Assembly: GCF_000215935.2 (NCBI RefSeq)
Contig: NZ_AFNU02000002.1
Location: forward strand, 1-64,000
Length of the DNA: 64,000 bases
Direction: 5' to 3'
From: Haloplasma contractile SSD-17B
GTDB taxonomy: Bacteria; Bacillota_I; Bacilli_A; Haloplasmatales; Haloplasmataceae
Made by a program: the position numbers and the translations under genes. Shown piece by piece: positions 18,222 through 29,520 of the stretch (position 1 is its first letter; each line of letters begins with the position of its first letter). The notes beneath the pieces were generated by a model. It saw only the letters and a program-made list of their open reading frames with translations, made no database searches and was not told where the DNA came from.

Positions 18222-19540
18222 CGTCTACCACCTCTAAAACTTCTGTTTTGGTCCATATCCATCATCATATTTGGGTGCCCATTACCAGGCATCTTTCCAT
18301 AGCCATTCATATGCATTGGTCGTGGACATAGCGGCGCCTGTTTATACGGCCAAGGTTTTTTAGACTTAGGATTGTTGTTCAATCCACACATAGGACCATT
18401 ACATGATTGATTCATATATGGCATCATTTGGTTCTGGTATCCTTCTTGCATTCCCATTTGGTGCTGATTATTCATCATATCGTATGGCATCATTTGATCT
18501 GGGTACCCTTCATGCATTCCCATTTGATGTTGATTATTCATCATATCGTATGGCATCATTTGTGGTGCTTGTGTATCATACATGCCATTATATCCATTCA
18601 TCATATCTGTATCTGGTTCAAGTGGTGTCATCATTTCATGTCCATTATGGCTATACATCATGTCTTCTTTCATTTGTGGATACTGATTATGCATATCGTA
18701 TCCATGATCTATACAACACTTAGGAGACATGTTATATTCATGCATCATTTCAGGGTTTGGCTTTCCATAATGCATTGGCTTCATATATGATGGCTTCTTA
18801 TCATAATCGTCCATCATATCGTAATTGTGTTGCTTTTGTGGATATGGTTTATTCATGTCATATCCACCTTCCATGCCGTATGGCATTGATTTCATTTGTG
18901 GATGTTTATAAGGATACTGATTCATCTTACATGATTCGTATGGTCCATACTCTTTCATCATATGTTCTGGCATTTGTTCCTGATAATCCATAGGCAATGT
19001 TTTATACTCATTTTTCTTTGTATTTGACTTCATAGTACTTTGCTCATATTTTTTATCGTTATCTTGCTTCTCTTTATAGGGTAAGATATAATCCTTATCA
19101 TCATGTGCGCGATTCACACCATCAAACTCTGGTCCTACTGGTCCATAAGGTCCAATTGGCCCCACCCCTTGAGCTGGTTTCTGTGGACTTTGCCCCATAC
19201 CATATGGGAACGTGTAAAATTCAGATAAATCTAATCCATCAAAGTCTTCAATCGGAAATAGTTTTAGTTGTTCTAAATCATTAACCGCTGCTACTGTATA
19301 GATCGTTTGAGGTTCTACTCTTAATTTCTGATTGATTGCTGGTGTTTGTTTCTCGCCTGCAGGATAAACCTCAACATTGTAGTTACCTGGTGGTAACTGT
19401 AAATAATCTGTATATGCTTTATACTTTAACCCTCTAGCTACTGGTCTATTGTTCACATACACATCTACAGCAGGTGTTTTAACCGCTGCATGTAACAATC
19501 TTACAAATGACCGTCTTGGTCTAACTGTATCGTTATACAA
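18218..19540 (-). CDS. DUF4397 protein with long Met/Tyr/Pro/Gln-rich tail
   Basis: The N-terminal 100 residues form a DUF4397 domain (SFVRLLHAAVKTPAVDVYV, LQLPPGNYNVEVYP, PQTIYTVAAV). The remaining 340 or so residues are low complexity, extremely rich in Met, Tyr, Pro, Gln, His and Asn with very few hydrophobic residues. They include tandem copies of a 22-residue unit beginning MMPYDMMNNQHQMG. Such tails resemble spore-coat or exosporium proteins, and Met/His clusters could also bind copper; both ideas are inference. I start at the TTG at 19540 because GGAGG lies 8 bases upstream; the GTG at 19549 overlaps the Shine-Dalgarno itself. There is no signal peptide. Confidence 0.75.
   Translation of the reverse strand: MYNDTVRPRRSFVRLLHAAVKTPAVDVYVNNRPVARGLKYKAYTDYLQLPPGNYNVEVYPAGEKQTPAINQKLRVEPQTIYTVAAVNDLEQLKLFPIEDFDGLDLSEFYTFPYGMGQSPQKPAQGVGPIGPYGPVGPEFDGVNRAHDDKDYILPYKEKQDNDKKYEQSTMKSNTKKNEYKTLPMDYQEQMPEHMMKEYGPYESCKMNQYPYKHPQMKSMPYGMEGGYDMNKPYPQKQHNYDMMDDYDKKPSYMKPMHYGKPNPEMMHEYNMSPKCCIDHGYDMHNQYPQMKEDMMYSHNGHEMMTPLEPDTDMMNGYNGMYDTQAPQMMPYDMMNNQHQMGMHEGYPDQMMPYDMMNNQHQMGMQEGYQNQMMPYMNQSCNGPMCGLNNNPKSKKPWPYKQAPLCPRPMHMNGYGKMPGNGHPNMMMDMDQNRSFRGGRR
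18420..18562 (-). repeat. 66-bp tandem repeat inside the Met-rich gene
   Basis: Copies begin at 18420, 18486 and 18552 (the third partial) and encode 22-residue units. The two full copies differ at only a few positions, which implies recent duplication and possible copy-number variation. Confidence 0.85.
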
Positions 19541-19642
19541 TTTCTTCACCTCCGCGAATATCTACTTTATTATATGTGTAGATCCCCATAATGTTTGTAG
19601 GCGTATTTGCCAATTCTAAGTAAGTAATGAAATTCTTACATT

Positions 19643-19676
19643 AAAAAGTGCACAAATCCATATAAGACTTGTGCAC
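19643..19676 (-). terminator. Terminator of the M19 dipeptidase gene
   Basis: The stem GTGCACAA/TTGTGCAC (19648-19655 with 19669-19676) is followed by five T on the minus strand. Confidence 0.75.
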
Positions 19677-19766
19677 AAAAGCTAATCATTTAATTTATTT
19701 ATTATTTATATTGAGCATTTAGTGAGGAGATTATAACGTTATAGGTATTGGGTAATCTATATTTGA

Positions 19767-20702
19767 TTACAGCGTCTCTTTTATAACGCGCATGATATTT
19801 TTATACGTTATCTGATCGATTTCATCATCCGTAAATTCTTTACTCATTAAGTCAAGTAAATAGGGAACATGCGCCGCATCCTGTAGTTTTAATTCAGGTG
19901 TTTTACATCCGTCAAAGTCTGAACCAATACTGCAAACCTCAATTCCACCCTTATCTACAATATGCTTCATTTGCTGTACTACATCTTCTGCTCTAGCTAA
20001 ATCATGATTACCTAAGAATCCTGCAACATAGTTAATACCTGTTACTCCACCTGTGTTCCCTAATTGCTTAATCATATCGTCCGTTAGATTACGTGGGTGC
20101 TCATGAAGCGAGCGTGAATTCGAATGTGTTGCAACAAACGGTTTTTTACTTACCTTTAATACATCATAGAACCCTGCATCTGATAAATGGGATACATCTA
20201 CTATAATGCCTAAATCATTCATTGCCTCAACTGTCTCGATTCCAAATGGTTTTAACCCTTTGTGTTGATGCTCATACTTATAATTTGGATATCCAATTTC
20301 ATTCTCATAATTCCATGTTAGGGTAATAAAGCGAATACCACGATTATAAAAGTGTTTTAATTTTTCAAGACTTCCCTCTATTGCAGCACCTTCCTCAATT
20401 GAAAGCATTGCGGTCAGCTTATTATCTTTGATATTATCCATTAGATCATCATAATTGCCTGCAAAACGGACATCATCGCTTCCCTCAACATCTAAATAGA
20501 ATTGATCGATCATTTTATTACACAGTTCATAAGGACTGTTTGTGGTTCCCGTATCTACAAAGCACGCAAATACTTGAGCTAGATAATGACCCCTTTTCAT
20601 ATTCTCAAAACTTACATGAAAATCATTTGATATTAAGCTTTCGGTTTGATTACTTTCTAAACAACGTAGTAACGTATCACAATGCATGTCAAATACTTTC
20701 AT
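19767..20702 (-). CDS. Membrane-dipeptidase family (M19) peptidase
   Basis: This is a zinc-dependent dipeptidase of the renal-dipeptidase amidohydrolase family. The first metal ligands are in FDMHCDT (HxD), followed by the bridging Glu region SIEEGAAIEG, DVSHLSDAGF, THSNSRSLHEHPRNLTD and the C-terminal GSDFDG. The 311-residue length is typical for bacterial cytoplasmic members, and no signal peptide is present. AGGAGG precedes the ATG. It stands alone with its own terminator. Its probable role is turnover of dipeptides, possibly with D-residues. Confidence 0.92.
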   Translation of the reverse strand: MKVFDMHCDTLLRCLESNQTESLISNDFHVSFENMKRGHYLAQVFACFVDTGTTNSPYELCNKMIDQFYLDVEGSDDVRFAGNYDDLMDNIKDNKLTAMLSIEEGAAIEGSLEKLKHFYNRGIRFITLTWNYENEIGYPNYKYEHQHKGLKPFGIETVEAMNDLGIIVDVSHLSDAGFYDVLKVSKKPFVATHSNSRSLHEHPRNLTDDMIKQLGNTGGVTGINYVAGFLGNHDLARAEDVVQQMKHIVDKGGIEVCSIGSDFDGCKTPELKLQDAAHVPYLLDLMSKEFTDDEIDQITYKNIMRVIKETL

Positions 20703-20837
20703 ACAGTCATCCTCCTTTTTTAGATTAATTGTCCATCTTGTTTAGATGTGATATTAAATCCTATATCACAGAAACATGAGCACTAAATGGTAACCCATGA
20801 ATTCTATAAATAGAATGCTTCTATTCATTCAAACATG

Positions 20838-20846
20838 TGGTATAAT
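20838..20846 (+). promoter_or_regulatory. Extended -10 promoter of the bPH2 gene
   Basis: TGGTATAAT (20838-20846) is an extended -10 element about 34 bases upstream of the ATG at 20880. The -35 is not recognisable, which extended promoters tolerate. Confidence 0.6.
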
Positions 20847-20879
20847 ACTATTATAACTTAAAACTTGGAGTGTTTAAAC

Positions 20880-21341
20880 ATGAATACAGACTTAATTAAA
20901 TTATTAGACAATGAGCATATTGAACATAGAGCTAACTATACAAGAAAAACAATCTTACTCAACTTATTTTTAATATATACTGTGTTTGCCCTTTATAAAA
21001 GTTATGGGGAAACGATCTATTCGTTTTTATTAATGATTCTATTCTATGTAGTTCTAGTAAAATTAGTGCTCGATATTCGAAAAATCTTTTTTGACCGTAT
21101 CTATATCACCAATAAACGAATCATAATTCAAAAAGGAGTACTATTTAAACGGATTATGATAATTCACTTATCTAAAGTACTTTATGTGTCTCATAAACGC
21201 GGCCTTTTAGACAAGTATTTTAAAACTGGAAAGGTAAAAATTACAACTACTGATCAGATGACGTTTAAATTTAAAGGTCTTAAACATTGGGATCATGTTG
21301 TAAATTTAACTTATACGTATGGTAGTAAAGATAAAAAATAA
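20880..21341 (+). CDS. Bacterial PH-domain (bPH2) membrane protein
   Basis: The 153-residue protein has two predicted transmembrane helices (about residues 22-40 and 44-65) followed by a bPH2 domain. Its typical pattern is ITNKRIIIQKGVLFKRIMII, then SKVLYVSHKRGLLDKYFKTG, then KITTT. bPH2 domains occur in YdbS/YdbT-like envelope proteins of unclear function. I start at the ATG at 20880, with TTGGAG nine bases upstream. It is a lone plus-strand gene with a good promoter. Confidence 0.8.
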   Translation: MNTDLIKLLDNEHIEHRANYTRKTILLNLFLIYTVFALYKSYGETIYSFLLMILFYVVLVKLVLDIRKIFFDRIYITNKRIIIQKGVLFKRIMIIHLSKVLYVSHKRGLLDKYFKTGKVKITTTDQMTFKFKGLKHWDHVVNLTYTYGSKDKK

Positions 21342-21381
21342 TGGTGCGATTTTATAATTTTAATGATTCTGTTGGTTAACC

Positions 21382-21600
21382 GTGTGTTATTTAATCTATA
21401 TAATAGCACACCTTTCCTTTACCCCGTTCATTAGAAGATTTTATTCAAAGAGCATAAGTGTTAATGCTGTACTTATGAATTATAAAGTAAAGTCGACTCT
21501 ATATATGAGCCATGGACATTTATGGTAGCATGTAACAATAGGGTTCACAAACATAGTGATATTATTAATTGACAATGACCAACTATATTGGTCATTTTTT
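21382..21600 (+). terminator. Two terminator-like hairpins downstream of the bPH2 gene
   Basis: An imperfect stem GTGTGTTATT/AATAGCACAC lies at about 21382-21412, followed by a T-rich tract. A clearer terminator, AATGACCAA/TTGGTCATT plus six T, lies at 21574-21600. The stretch between them shows no gene. I cannot tell which one ends the bPH2 transcript. Confidence 0.6.
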
Positions 21601-21651
21601 ATTTACTCTCTTATATGTAATTTAAATATAGAATAAAGGATTATACAACAG

Positions 21652-21692
21652 AAAAGGGACAGTTTAATTTAATTTCAGTGGCTGTCCCTTTT
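21652..21692 (-). terminator. Terminator of the ABC-exporter operon
   Basis: The stem AAAAGGGACAG/CTGTCCCTTTT lies about 30 bases beyond the permease stop and carries T-rich flanks in both directions. Confidence 0.88.
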
Positions 21693-21721
21693 TCATATAG
21701 CGTTCTATTATAAATCTCAGA

Positions 21722-22669
21722 CTAAGATATATCCATGCGTTTTACTAGGAGTGTAGATAAAAGGATGTTTGCAGCACTAACTGTTACCCAGAAACTAATA
21801 ATTATGGCCGGATGAATATACTTTGAAATTCCAAAGTTACCATGTAAAAATCCTAAGTCTTCATCAATGCCTCCATACCCATTTGTGAAAGGACTAGCAT
21901 TTCCTACTTCAAAAATACCGAGGAATTGAGAAATAATGACTTGTGTCTCGGGTGTAAACTTAATAGTCGTAAACGTATCAATAATTGTGTAATATACGAC
22001 ACCGAATTGATAGTTTAAATCGATTAAGTATAGTTTCAGACCATCATAATAGCCCATTTGCATTAAAGGAACTTTAAATAATGGGAAAACAGCGAATGTA
22101 ACCATGATTAATACGACTAGTAAGATGATGGTGCGTACTCGTTTTTTTAGCACTAACGAAAACATTAATGAGATTGATGTCATTACAATGTTCATAAAGA
22201 TAATGTAAACAATTAAACTCAACTGCAAACTGAGTAATATACTGATAATTGCAGAATCTAAACTTAACATGAATACCATCATAGTTAAATTAATAAACAT
22301 GGATGTTAATCCTAGTAGTAATGAGACGACAAATGATGCTAACCATTTTTCTAGTAAGATTCGATAACGGCTAATCGGCTTTGAGACTAGTACTACTAAT
22401 GTACCCTCTTCTATTTCTTCTTGGATTAACGATGCACCTCTATTTGCCATGGATATCAAGAAAGGAATTCCAATGACCCACATAAATGTAAACATAAAGA
22501 ATATAGAGAGGTATCTGTCAATTAGTAAATTAACGTTTGTACTTGTCCCGTCAATTGCTTCCCTCATTGCAAATACAGCAAGTAATGACCCTAATGCAAT
22601 AAATATTAAATAGATCAATGTTCGCTTTAACTTTAACATCATTTTAAATGTTTGTGTAAAAATAACCAT
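21722..22669 (-). CDS. ABC-2 type transporter permease
   Basis: This 315-residue protein has about six hydrophobic helices, opening with MVIFTQTFKMMLKLKRTLIY, the cytoplasmic elbow helix of ABC-2 permeases. It then has a periplasm-facing loop between helices 1 and 2 and the conserved IQEEIEEGTLVVLVSKPISRYRILLEKW segment that contacts the ATPase. The start codon overlaps the ATPase stop by one base (TAATG), so the genes are coupled. Substrate is unknown; ABC-2 exporters of this type move drugs, lipids or peptides. The co-encoded FG-GAP-like surface protein upstream suggests a dedicated surface-assembly role. Confidence 0.88.
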   Translation of the reverse strand: MVIFTQTFKMMLKLKRTLIYLIFIALGSLLAVFAMREAIDGTSTNVNLLIDRYLSIFFMFTFMWVIGIPFLISMANRGASLIQEEIEEGTLVVLVSKPISRYRILLEKWLASFVVSLLLGLTSMFINLTMMVFMLSLDSAIISILLSLQLSLIVYIIFMNIVMTSISLMFSLVLKKRVRTIILLVVLIMVTFAVFPLFKVPLMQMGYYDGLKLYLIDLNYQFGVVYYTIIDTFTTIKFTPETQVIISQFLGIFEVGNASPFTNGYGGIDEDLGFLHGNFGISKYIHPAIIISFWVTVSAANILLSTLLVKRMDIS

Positions 22670-23649
22670 TACTCCGTCACCTCACTTACTTCATTTATTT
22701 CTTCATTATTGATTGATTCCTGTTGATCACCTTTTTTAAACACTGATTTATAAATATTATCAAGTGTTATTTTCTCTTCATTAAACATCAGTAACATAAG
22801 GTTTAAATCAAGTAGTATGTGGCTAATTTGCTGTTTTAATCGGTCAGGTTCCTTAGTAAATACCTTTACCACATTATCAGTTCGTACAACTCGATCGATC
22901 CAATTTAATAAATCTAGTTGTTTACTCAGTTTTTTATTATCCGATGTGCTTATATCGAATACACCTTGATTAAAACGATTTTTTATTTCTTCAATTTTAC
23001 CATTAAGAACAATTTGACCTTGATTAATTAATGTCACTTCATCCACAATCAGCTCTAGTTCTGTTAATATATGAGAACTAATCAACACGGTCAGATTCTT
23101 TTCTTTTACAAACTGTCTTAGTATCTCTATTATAAACATGCGTGATTCAGGATCAAGGTTTGCTGTTGGTTCATCTAATATTAATATTTCAGGGTCATTG
23201 ATTAGGGCTTGTGCCAACGTAATCTTCTTTTTCATCCCTGATGAAAACTTTATAGGTTTTTTATAAGCAAAAGGTGTCATTTCAAATAAATCTAATAATT
23301 CAAAAGCTTTTGTTATTGCATTCTCCTCTGTTAACCCAGCGAGTTTTCCATTATAGACGAGGTATTCGATTGCAGTCATTTGTGGATAAAACTCAGACTT
23401 TTCTGGTGCATATCCAATTTTCTGTCTTGATTCAATACTTCCCATTGAATGTCCTGCTATGGATCCAGTTCCAGAAGTTTTTTGATAAGCACCTATCAAC
23501 ATTTTTATAGTTGTCGTTTTCCCAGCTCCATTAGGTCCTACAAACCCATGAATCGAACCTTGTGTGACTTTCATATTAATATTATTGACTGCTATAAACT
23601 TTCCGAATTGCTTCGTTAATCCATCTGTCTTTATGATTGTATTACTCAC
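22669..23649 (-). CDS. ABC transporter ATP-binding protein
   Basis: This is the cytoplasmic ATPase of the adjacent ABC-2 permease. Walker A is GPNGAGKTT (about residues 38-46), the Q-loop region is IGYAPEKSEFYPQMT, the signature is the modified FSSGMKKKI, and Walker B is ILILDEPTANLDP, followed by the switch His in LISSHIL. A C-terminal domain of about 110 residues follows, as in NatA/CcmA-like exporters. I start at the GTG at 23649, preceded by AAGGAAG at 8 bases. It overlaps the stop of the upstream surface-protein gene (GTGAGTAA), so all three genes are translationally coupled. Confidence 0.92.
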   Translation of the reverse strand: MSNTIIKTDGLTKQFGKFIAVNNINMKVTQGSIHGFVGPNGAGKTTTIKMLIGAYQKTSGTGSIAGHSMGSIESRQKIGYAPEKSEFYPQMTAIEYLVYNGKLAGLTEENAITKAFELLDLFEMTPFAYKKPIKFSSGMKKKITLAQALINDPEILILDEPTANLDPESRMFIIEILRQFVKEKNLTVLISSHILTELELIVDEVTLINQGQIVLNGKIEEIKNRFNQGVFDISTSDNKKLSKQLDLLNWIDRVVRTDNVVKVFTKEPDRLKQQISHILLDLNLMLLMFNEEKITLDNIYKSVFKKGDQQESINNEEINEVSEVTE

Positions 23650-26600
23650 TAAGATCACTTCCTTCAAATTTTAATAAGGGATTTTTATAAGTGGTTCGTT
23701 TTCTCGGCAAAACTATTAATGCCGCTAATAAACAAACAGTCACTAAAGGAAGTATGATTAAATACGTATAATTCTTTGTTACTGTAACATCGATACTATA
23801 AAAGTATTCTTTTCCCATATTATCTCGTTGACTTACCTTTATGGTATAGTCTCCCTCTAATAGGTCTAGTGTATAGGAGTTGTTCGTTGTTTTTCCAACG
23901 ATTTGATCATTGATATAAATATAGACTTCCCCATCTACTTTATTTAAAAACTCTAATTCCACTTGTTTATTAATCGTTGATTCATTTTTTAAACCTTTTA
24001 TTCTTAATGGATTCTCAAAGTTTATACTCACTGAATCAAATGTAGTTGTTTTGAAAATTGGAAGGTCTCTATCCTGTATTAAATCAAGTAGCAATTGGTC
24101 TTTTAACACCATTTCTAATTTTGAGTGTGTAAGATTATAAAAATAAGTGTCTCTTCCCTTATATACACCGTATAAGTATTGTTCATTATTATATTCGACG
24201 TAATTAACAAAATGCTCAGGACTAAATCCTTGATAGGTATCAAAATTAGGTTCTTCATCTGCTGGCATTATAAAGGTTTCATGATTTATTAATTCTAACT
24301 TGTTAGTTAGTCCGAGTTCATAAAATTCAAACTTGTTGTGTCCCTGTGTATTAATGTAATAATTCTTTTGTGCAATGACGATCTCAGGTTTTCCATTCTG
24401 ATTCGTATCCGGTATACTGATAATTGGTCTAAACGGTGTGTCTGTATAGGAATGGATTATATTCATTTGTTTTTCAAGCAAGATGCTATCGGTTTTAATA
24501 TCTGTTACTGTAATCGTTATTTTACCTTGACTGTCATCTCTTATAACGGATACTAACTCCCTGTATTGATCGTTGTTTACATCATCAATGAAATACATTG
24601 TATTGTAATCATTACGTCTCACATCATTTTTTATTGATTTTATATCTTGATATAAGAGTTGACCTGTTTCTGAGTCAATAATATAAATGGATAGACCTTC
24701 TTTAAGAAGCGTATTCATTTTATAGTCGGACGTTACGATGTCATTAATGATTAACTCATCTTTTCCGTCACCGTTAATATCTATATATGAAGAGTTAAAA
24801 TAAGATGAAACATTAATTTGATTTTCTAAGTTAAGTAACTGTAAATTAGGCTTAATCTTACATAGGTTTTGGTCTTTATAAGTAGCCACGCTTTTTAATC
24901 CCGAACCATCATGCACTAAATACTCAATACACCCATCACCATTTGAATCTCCACCTCGTAATAATAGATTGGATGAAGAAATTACACCATCGTGTATATA
25001 ATGTGGGTGTTCTATCGTGAGGGGATCTAGTTGCAAATCTTCAGTTTGGATAAGTAATTCATAGTCACTTGTGTAAAAGTCAACCAATTGATTACCCTCT
25101 TTAGTCAAATCATAGAATAAAAAATCGCCATTTGATAATGTTACCACAAGATCATCCATACCATCCGAAGTGACATCATGACTTATTTTAAATGTGCGAA
25201 TGTAGCTTTCTAAATAGGAATGAACGAGGTTTTCATATTCCTGGTCTGTCTCCTGTACAATCGTCTTTTCAGCAGGAATTATAATTTCTTGACGATCAAT
25301 CATTACGTCCCCTGTTTTGCCATCTAACACTTCATAGGTAAATGATGTTCCTATATTTTTATCTGTTTTCGGGTTTGTGATCATTTCTTTATTATACAAT
25401 AAAACGACTTCTTTAAAGCCATCTTGATTTATATCGATCATGTACTCATATTTCATTGCTTTCTTGTCCATAGTCTCGTATACCCAAAGAGGCTCGCTAT
25501 CCACGTTGTTAACCACTGAAAATCGCGTATATGAATCGATTCTATTCCAGTTACTGCTATCTACTTTTAGCGTATAATCGGATTCTATTGTTAGTTCTGT
25601 ATTCATCACGATTGTTTGTTTGTTTTGTATATCGAATGTTCCATCTTCATTGAATTCTAGTATGATTAAGTCTTCATTAATTAGGAATGCAAAAGAACCA
25701 TTTGTGAGGTTGATCATTTTAATCATGCTATTTTGCATATTCGTCTCGATGAATCGATGAAAGTCGGTGAAATCAATTCGTTCATCATGAAATAATCCCT
25801 CTTTAAACGACCAAAACCCATAGTAATCTCTTACGCCATTTGCTCCCGTTTGCTCACTTGATATATAGTTGAATAGGACACGTTCGTTATTATAAATTAG
25901 ATTTTTACTTAAACGGTGGTCACTCACAGAAGTCTCGCGACTCCATTTCTCACTAAACATTCCATCAGTATTTCCCTTAGTACCAAGTAGTTTAAGGCTT
26001 GGTGCCTCTATATGATCAAACTGGTGAGTCATCATATTAAACTTGTATAGTAAGTCAGCTTTTCCATCACCATCATAATCGTCTACAAGTTCAATGTCTC
26101 TAAATCGAAACATTGGATATTTCCTTCCTTTTCCTAGCCAATTACCATGGGATTTAATAAAGTTGTTTGATAGTTTATAATCATCATAAGTATTTAAAAT
26201 AGAACCAGACGTTAAATCGATCGTATAGACCTTCCCATTCTCACTCACAGAATACACACTATTACTATTTGCCTCATACGCAAATCTCATGATACTTGTA
26301 TCGTATGTTCTAAGATTGTCTCTTTCATCTGTAACATATACCGGTTCTGATATAGTTTTACTCCAATTCACAGTTCTAGACTCAGATATTGACACTACAT
26401 CACCACCCTGTACGGCAATAAGATAGTTCGTTTTCCTCCCAGAACCTTTAACTTTTATTACATCCCATATATTATCATCTGCTTTATACTCAAAACTTGA
26501 TTTTCCTGTTGATAAGTCAATTATAAATAACTTATAGCCTGCTGCAAGCACAAGCGTTTGGTCGTTAATAATATAGTCCTCTATTCTAACGCGTTCCTTG

Positions 26601-27034
26601 TAATAGCCTAAATTGCTTTCATAAGCATTCATTTGTGGAATAAAGGTCCAGAGTGTCGAATTATCTTTTGAATCATAAAGAACAACTTCCTTATTTCTGA
26701 TCATTAAGTAGTCATCAAATCCATTCTCATTTGTATCGCCTACTGTATATACGGCTTTTACAACTTTAGACTCTGTAAATGATGGGATCCCGAAATCTAC
26801 CTCTAAATTTTGGGTAAAGTAAACCCCTTTATCCGTACCTACTACCAGATAATTTTGATCATTTAATTGAATTTCTTTAAATAGGCCAGTAAAATGATTC
26901 CCTTTTAAGTTGTCTAACCTCGGTGTATAGGTCTCTGTTTTATTTGCAATCACTTTAGCATCCCTTGTTACGAGTGTAAAAAAAGCAAGTGACGTTATTA
27001 TTACGATTAAAAAAAGCGTTAATTTCTTAACCAT
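23642..27034 (-). CDS. Large exported FG-GAP/VCBS-like repeat protein with C-terminal anchor
   Basis: This 1130-residue protein has an N-terminal hydrophobic signal (about residues 4-22) and a C-terminal transmembrane helix (about 1090-1110) followed by a basic tail, so the bulk is outside the cell. It contains at least eight calcium-binding-type motifs spread along the chain: DTNENGFDD, DDYDGDGKAD, DINQDGFKE, DVTSDGMDD, DSNGDGCIE, DINGDGKDE, DVNNDQYRE and DTNQNGKPE. This pattern is typical of integrin-alpha-like FG-GAP/VCBS beta-propellers. A small Ig-like beta domain appears just before the anchor (VDGEVYIYINDQIVG). GGGAGG precedes the ATG. It heads an operon with the ABC-2 exporter; adhesion or sensing is an inference. 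Confidence 0.75.
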   Translation of the reverse strand: MVKKLTLFLIVIITSLAFFTLVTRDAKVIANKTETYTPRLDNLKGNHFTGLFKEIQLNDQNYLVVGTDKGVYFTQNLEVDFGIPSFTESKVVKAVYTVGDTNENGFDDYLMIRNKEVVLYDSKDNSTLWTFIPQMNAYESNLGYYKERVRIEDYIINDQTLVLAAGYKLFIIDLSTGKSSFEYKADDNIWDVIKVKGSGRKTNYLIAVQGGDVVSISESRTVNWSKTISEPVYVTDERDNLRTYDTSIMRFAYEANSNSVYSVSENGKVYTIDLTSGSILNTYDDYKLSNNFIKSHGNWLGKGRKYPMFRFRDIELVDDYDGDGKADLLYKFNMMTHQFDHIEAPSLKLLGTKGNTDGMFSEKWSRETSVSDHRLSKNLIYNNERVLFNYISSEQTGANGVRDYYGFWSFKEGLFHDERIDFTDFHRFIETNMQNSMIKMINLTNGSFAFLINEDLIILEFNEDGTFDIQNKQTIVMNTELTIESDYTLKVDSSNWNRIDSYTRFSVVNNVDSEPLWVYETMDKKAMKYEYMIDINQDGFKEVVLLYNKEMITNPKTDKNIGTSFTYEVLDGKTGDVMIDRQEIIIPAEKTIVQETDQEYENLVHSYLESYIRTFKISHDVTSDGMDDLVVTLSNGDFLFYDLTKEGNQLVDFYTSDYELLIQTEDLQLDPLTIEHPHYIHDGVISSSNLLLRGGDSNGDGCIEYLVHDGSGLKSVATYKDQNLCKIKPNLQLLNLENQINVSSYFNSSYIDINGDGKDELIINDIVTSDYKMNTLLKEGLSIYIIDSETGQLLYQDIKSIKNDVRRNDYNTMYFIDDVNNDQYRELVSVIRDDSQGKITITVTDIKTDSILLEKQMNIIHSYTDTPFRPIISIPDTNQNGKPEIVIAQKNYYINTQGHNKFEFYELGLTNKLELINHETFIMPADEEPNFDTYQGFSPEHFVNYVEYNNEQYLYGVYKGRDTYFYNLTHSKLEMVLKDQLLLDLIQDRDLPIFKTTTFDSVSINFENPLRIKGLKNESTINKQVELEFLNKVDGEVYIYINDQIVGKTTNNSYTLDLLEGDYTIKVSQRDNMGKEYFYSIDVTVTKNYTYLIILPLVTVCLLAALIVLPRKRTTYKNPLLKFEGSDLSE

Positions 27035-27191
27035 GTTTTATTCCTCCCTTTTATAGGTAATATCCCTAATCTGTATTGTGGTGCCGGTCATTTACCATCC
27101 TATTATAAATTAAATCATGGCATTCGTGAGTCAAACTTTGTCGAAAAAGAAAGAATTTTAACAATTATCTAAAGACTATTACAAAATAAAC

Positions 27192-27220
27192 GGACTTGAT
27201 TAGTGTCACTAATCAAGTCC
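27192..27220 (-). terminator. Terminator of ligA
   Basis: The 14-bp stem GGACTTGATTAGTG/CACTAATCAAGTCC with a one-base loop is followed by a T-rich tract on the minus strand. Confidence 0.85.
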
Positions 27221-27234
27221 CTTACTTTTAACGA

Positions 27235-29253
<2,019 letters not shown>

Positions 29254-29441
29254 CTAGCATTTTAGTTATTTAATTAACGATCAAAACGCGTATTGTACGA
29301 GTCTCTAAACATCTAATTGTTATAAACACTTGTTCTTTAGTATAACAGTTTACTGCATTTTTAGCAGGTCGATCGTCTTGTTTTTCATTCTATATTATAA
29401 CAAACTTTTACTCTGAATGTTATTATTTCCCTTTTTTTCAT

Positions 29442-29475
29442 AAAAAAACACGTTGCATTCATTACAACGTGTTTT
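29442..29475 (-). terminator. Terminator of the two-helix membrane-protein gene
   Basis: The stem AAAACACGTTG/CAACGTGTTTT is followed by a T-run on the minus strand, about 45 bases beyond the stop at 29521. Confidence 0.88.
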
Positions 29476-29520
29476 AATAAATTCGTTTTTCTCTAAGATG
29501 AGGCCGTTAAATCTTATCGT

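Noticed and set aside
18403-18993. Three overlapping plus-strand frames opposite the Met-rich gene
   Set aside because: They are antisense shadows of the repetitive Met/Tyr codons, rich in His, Ile and Ser without start signals.
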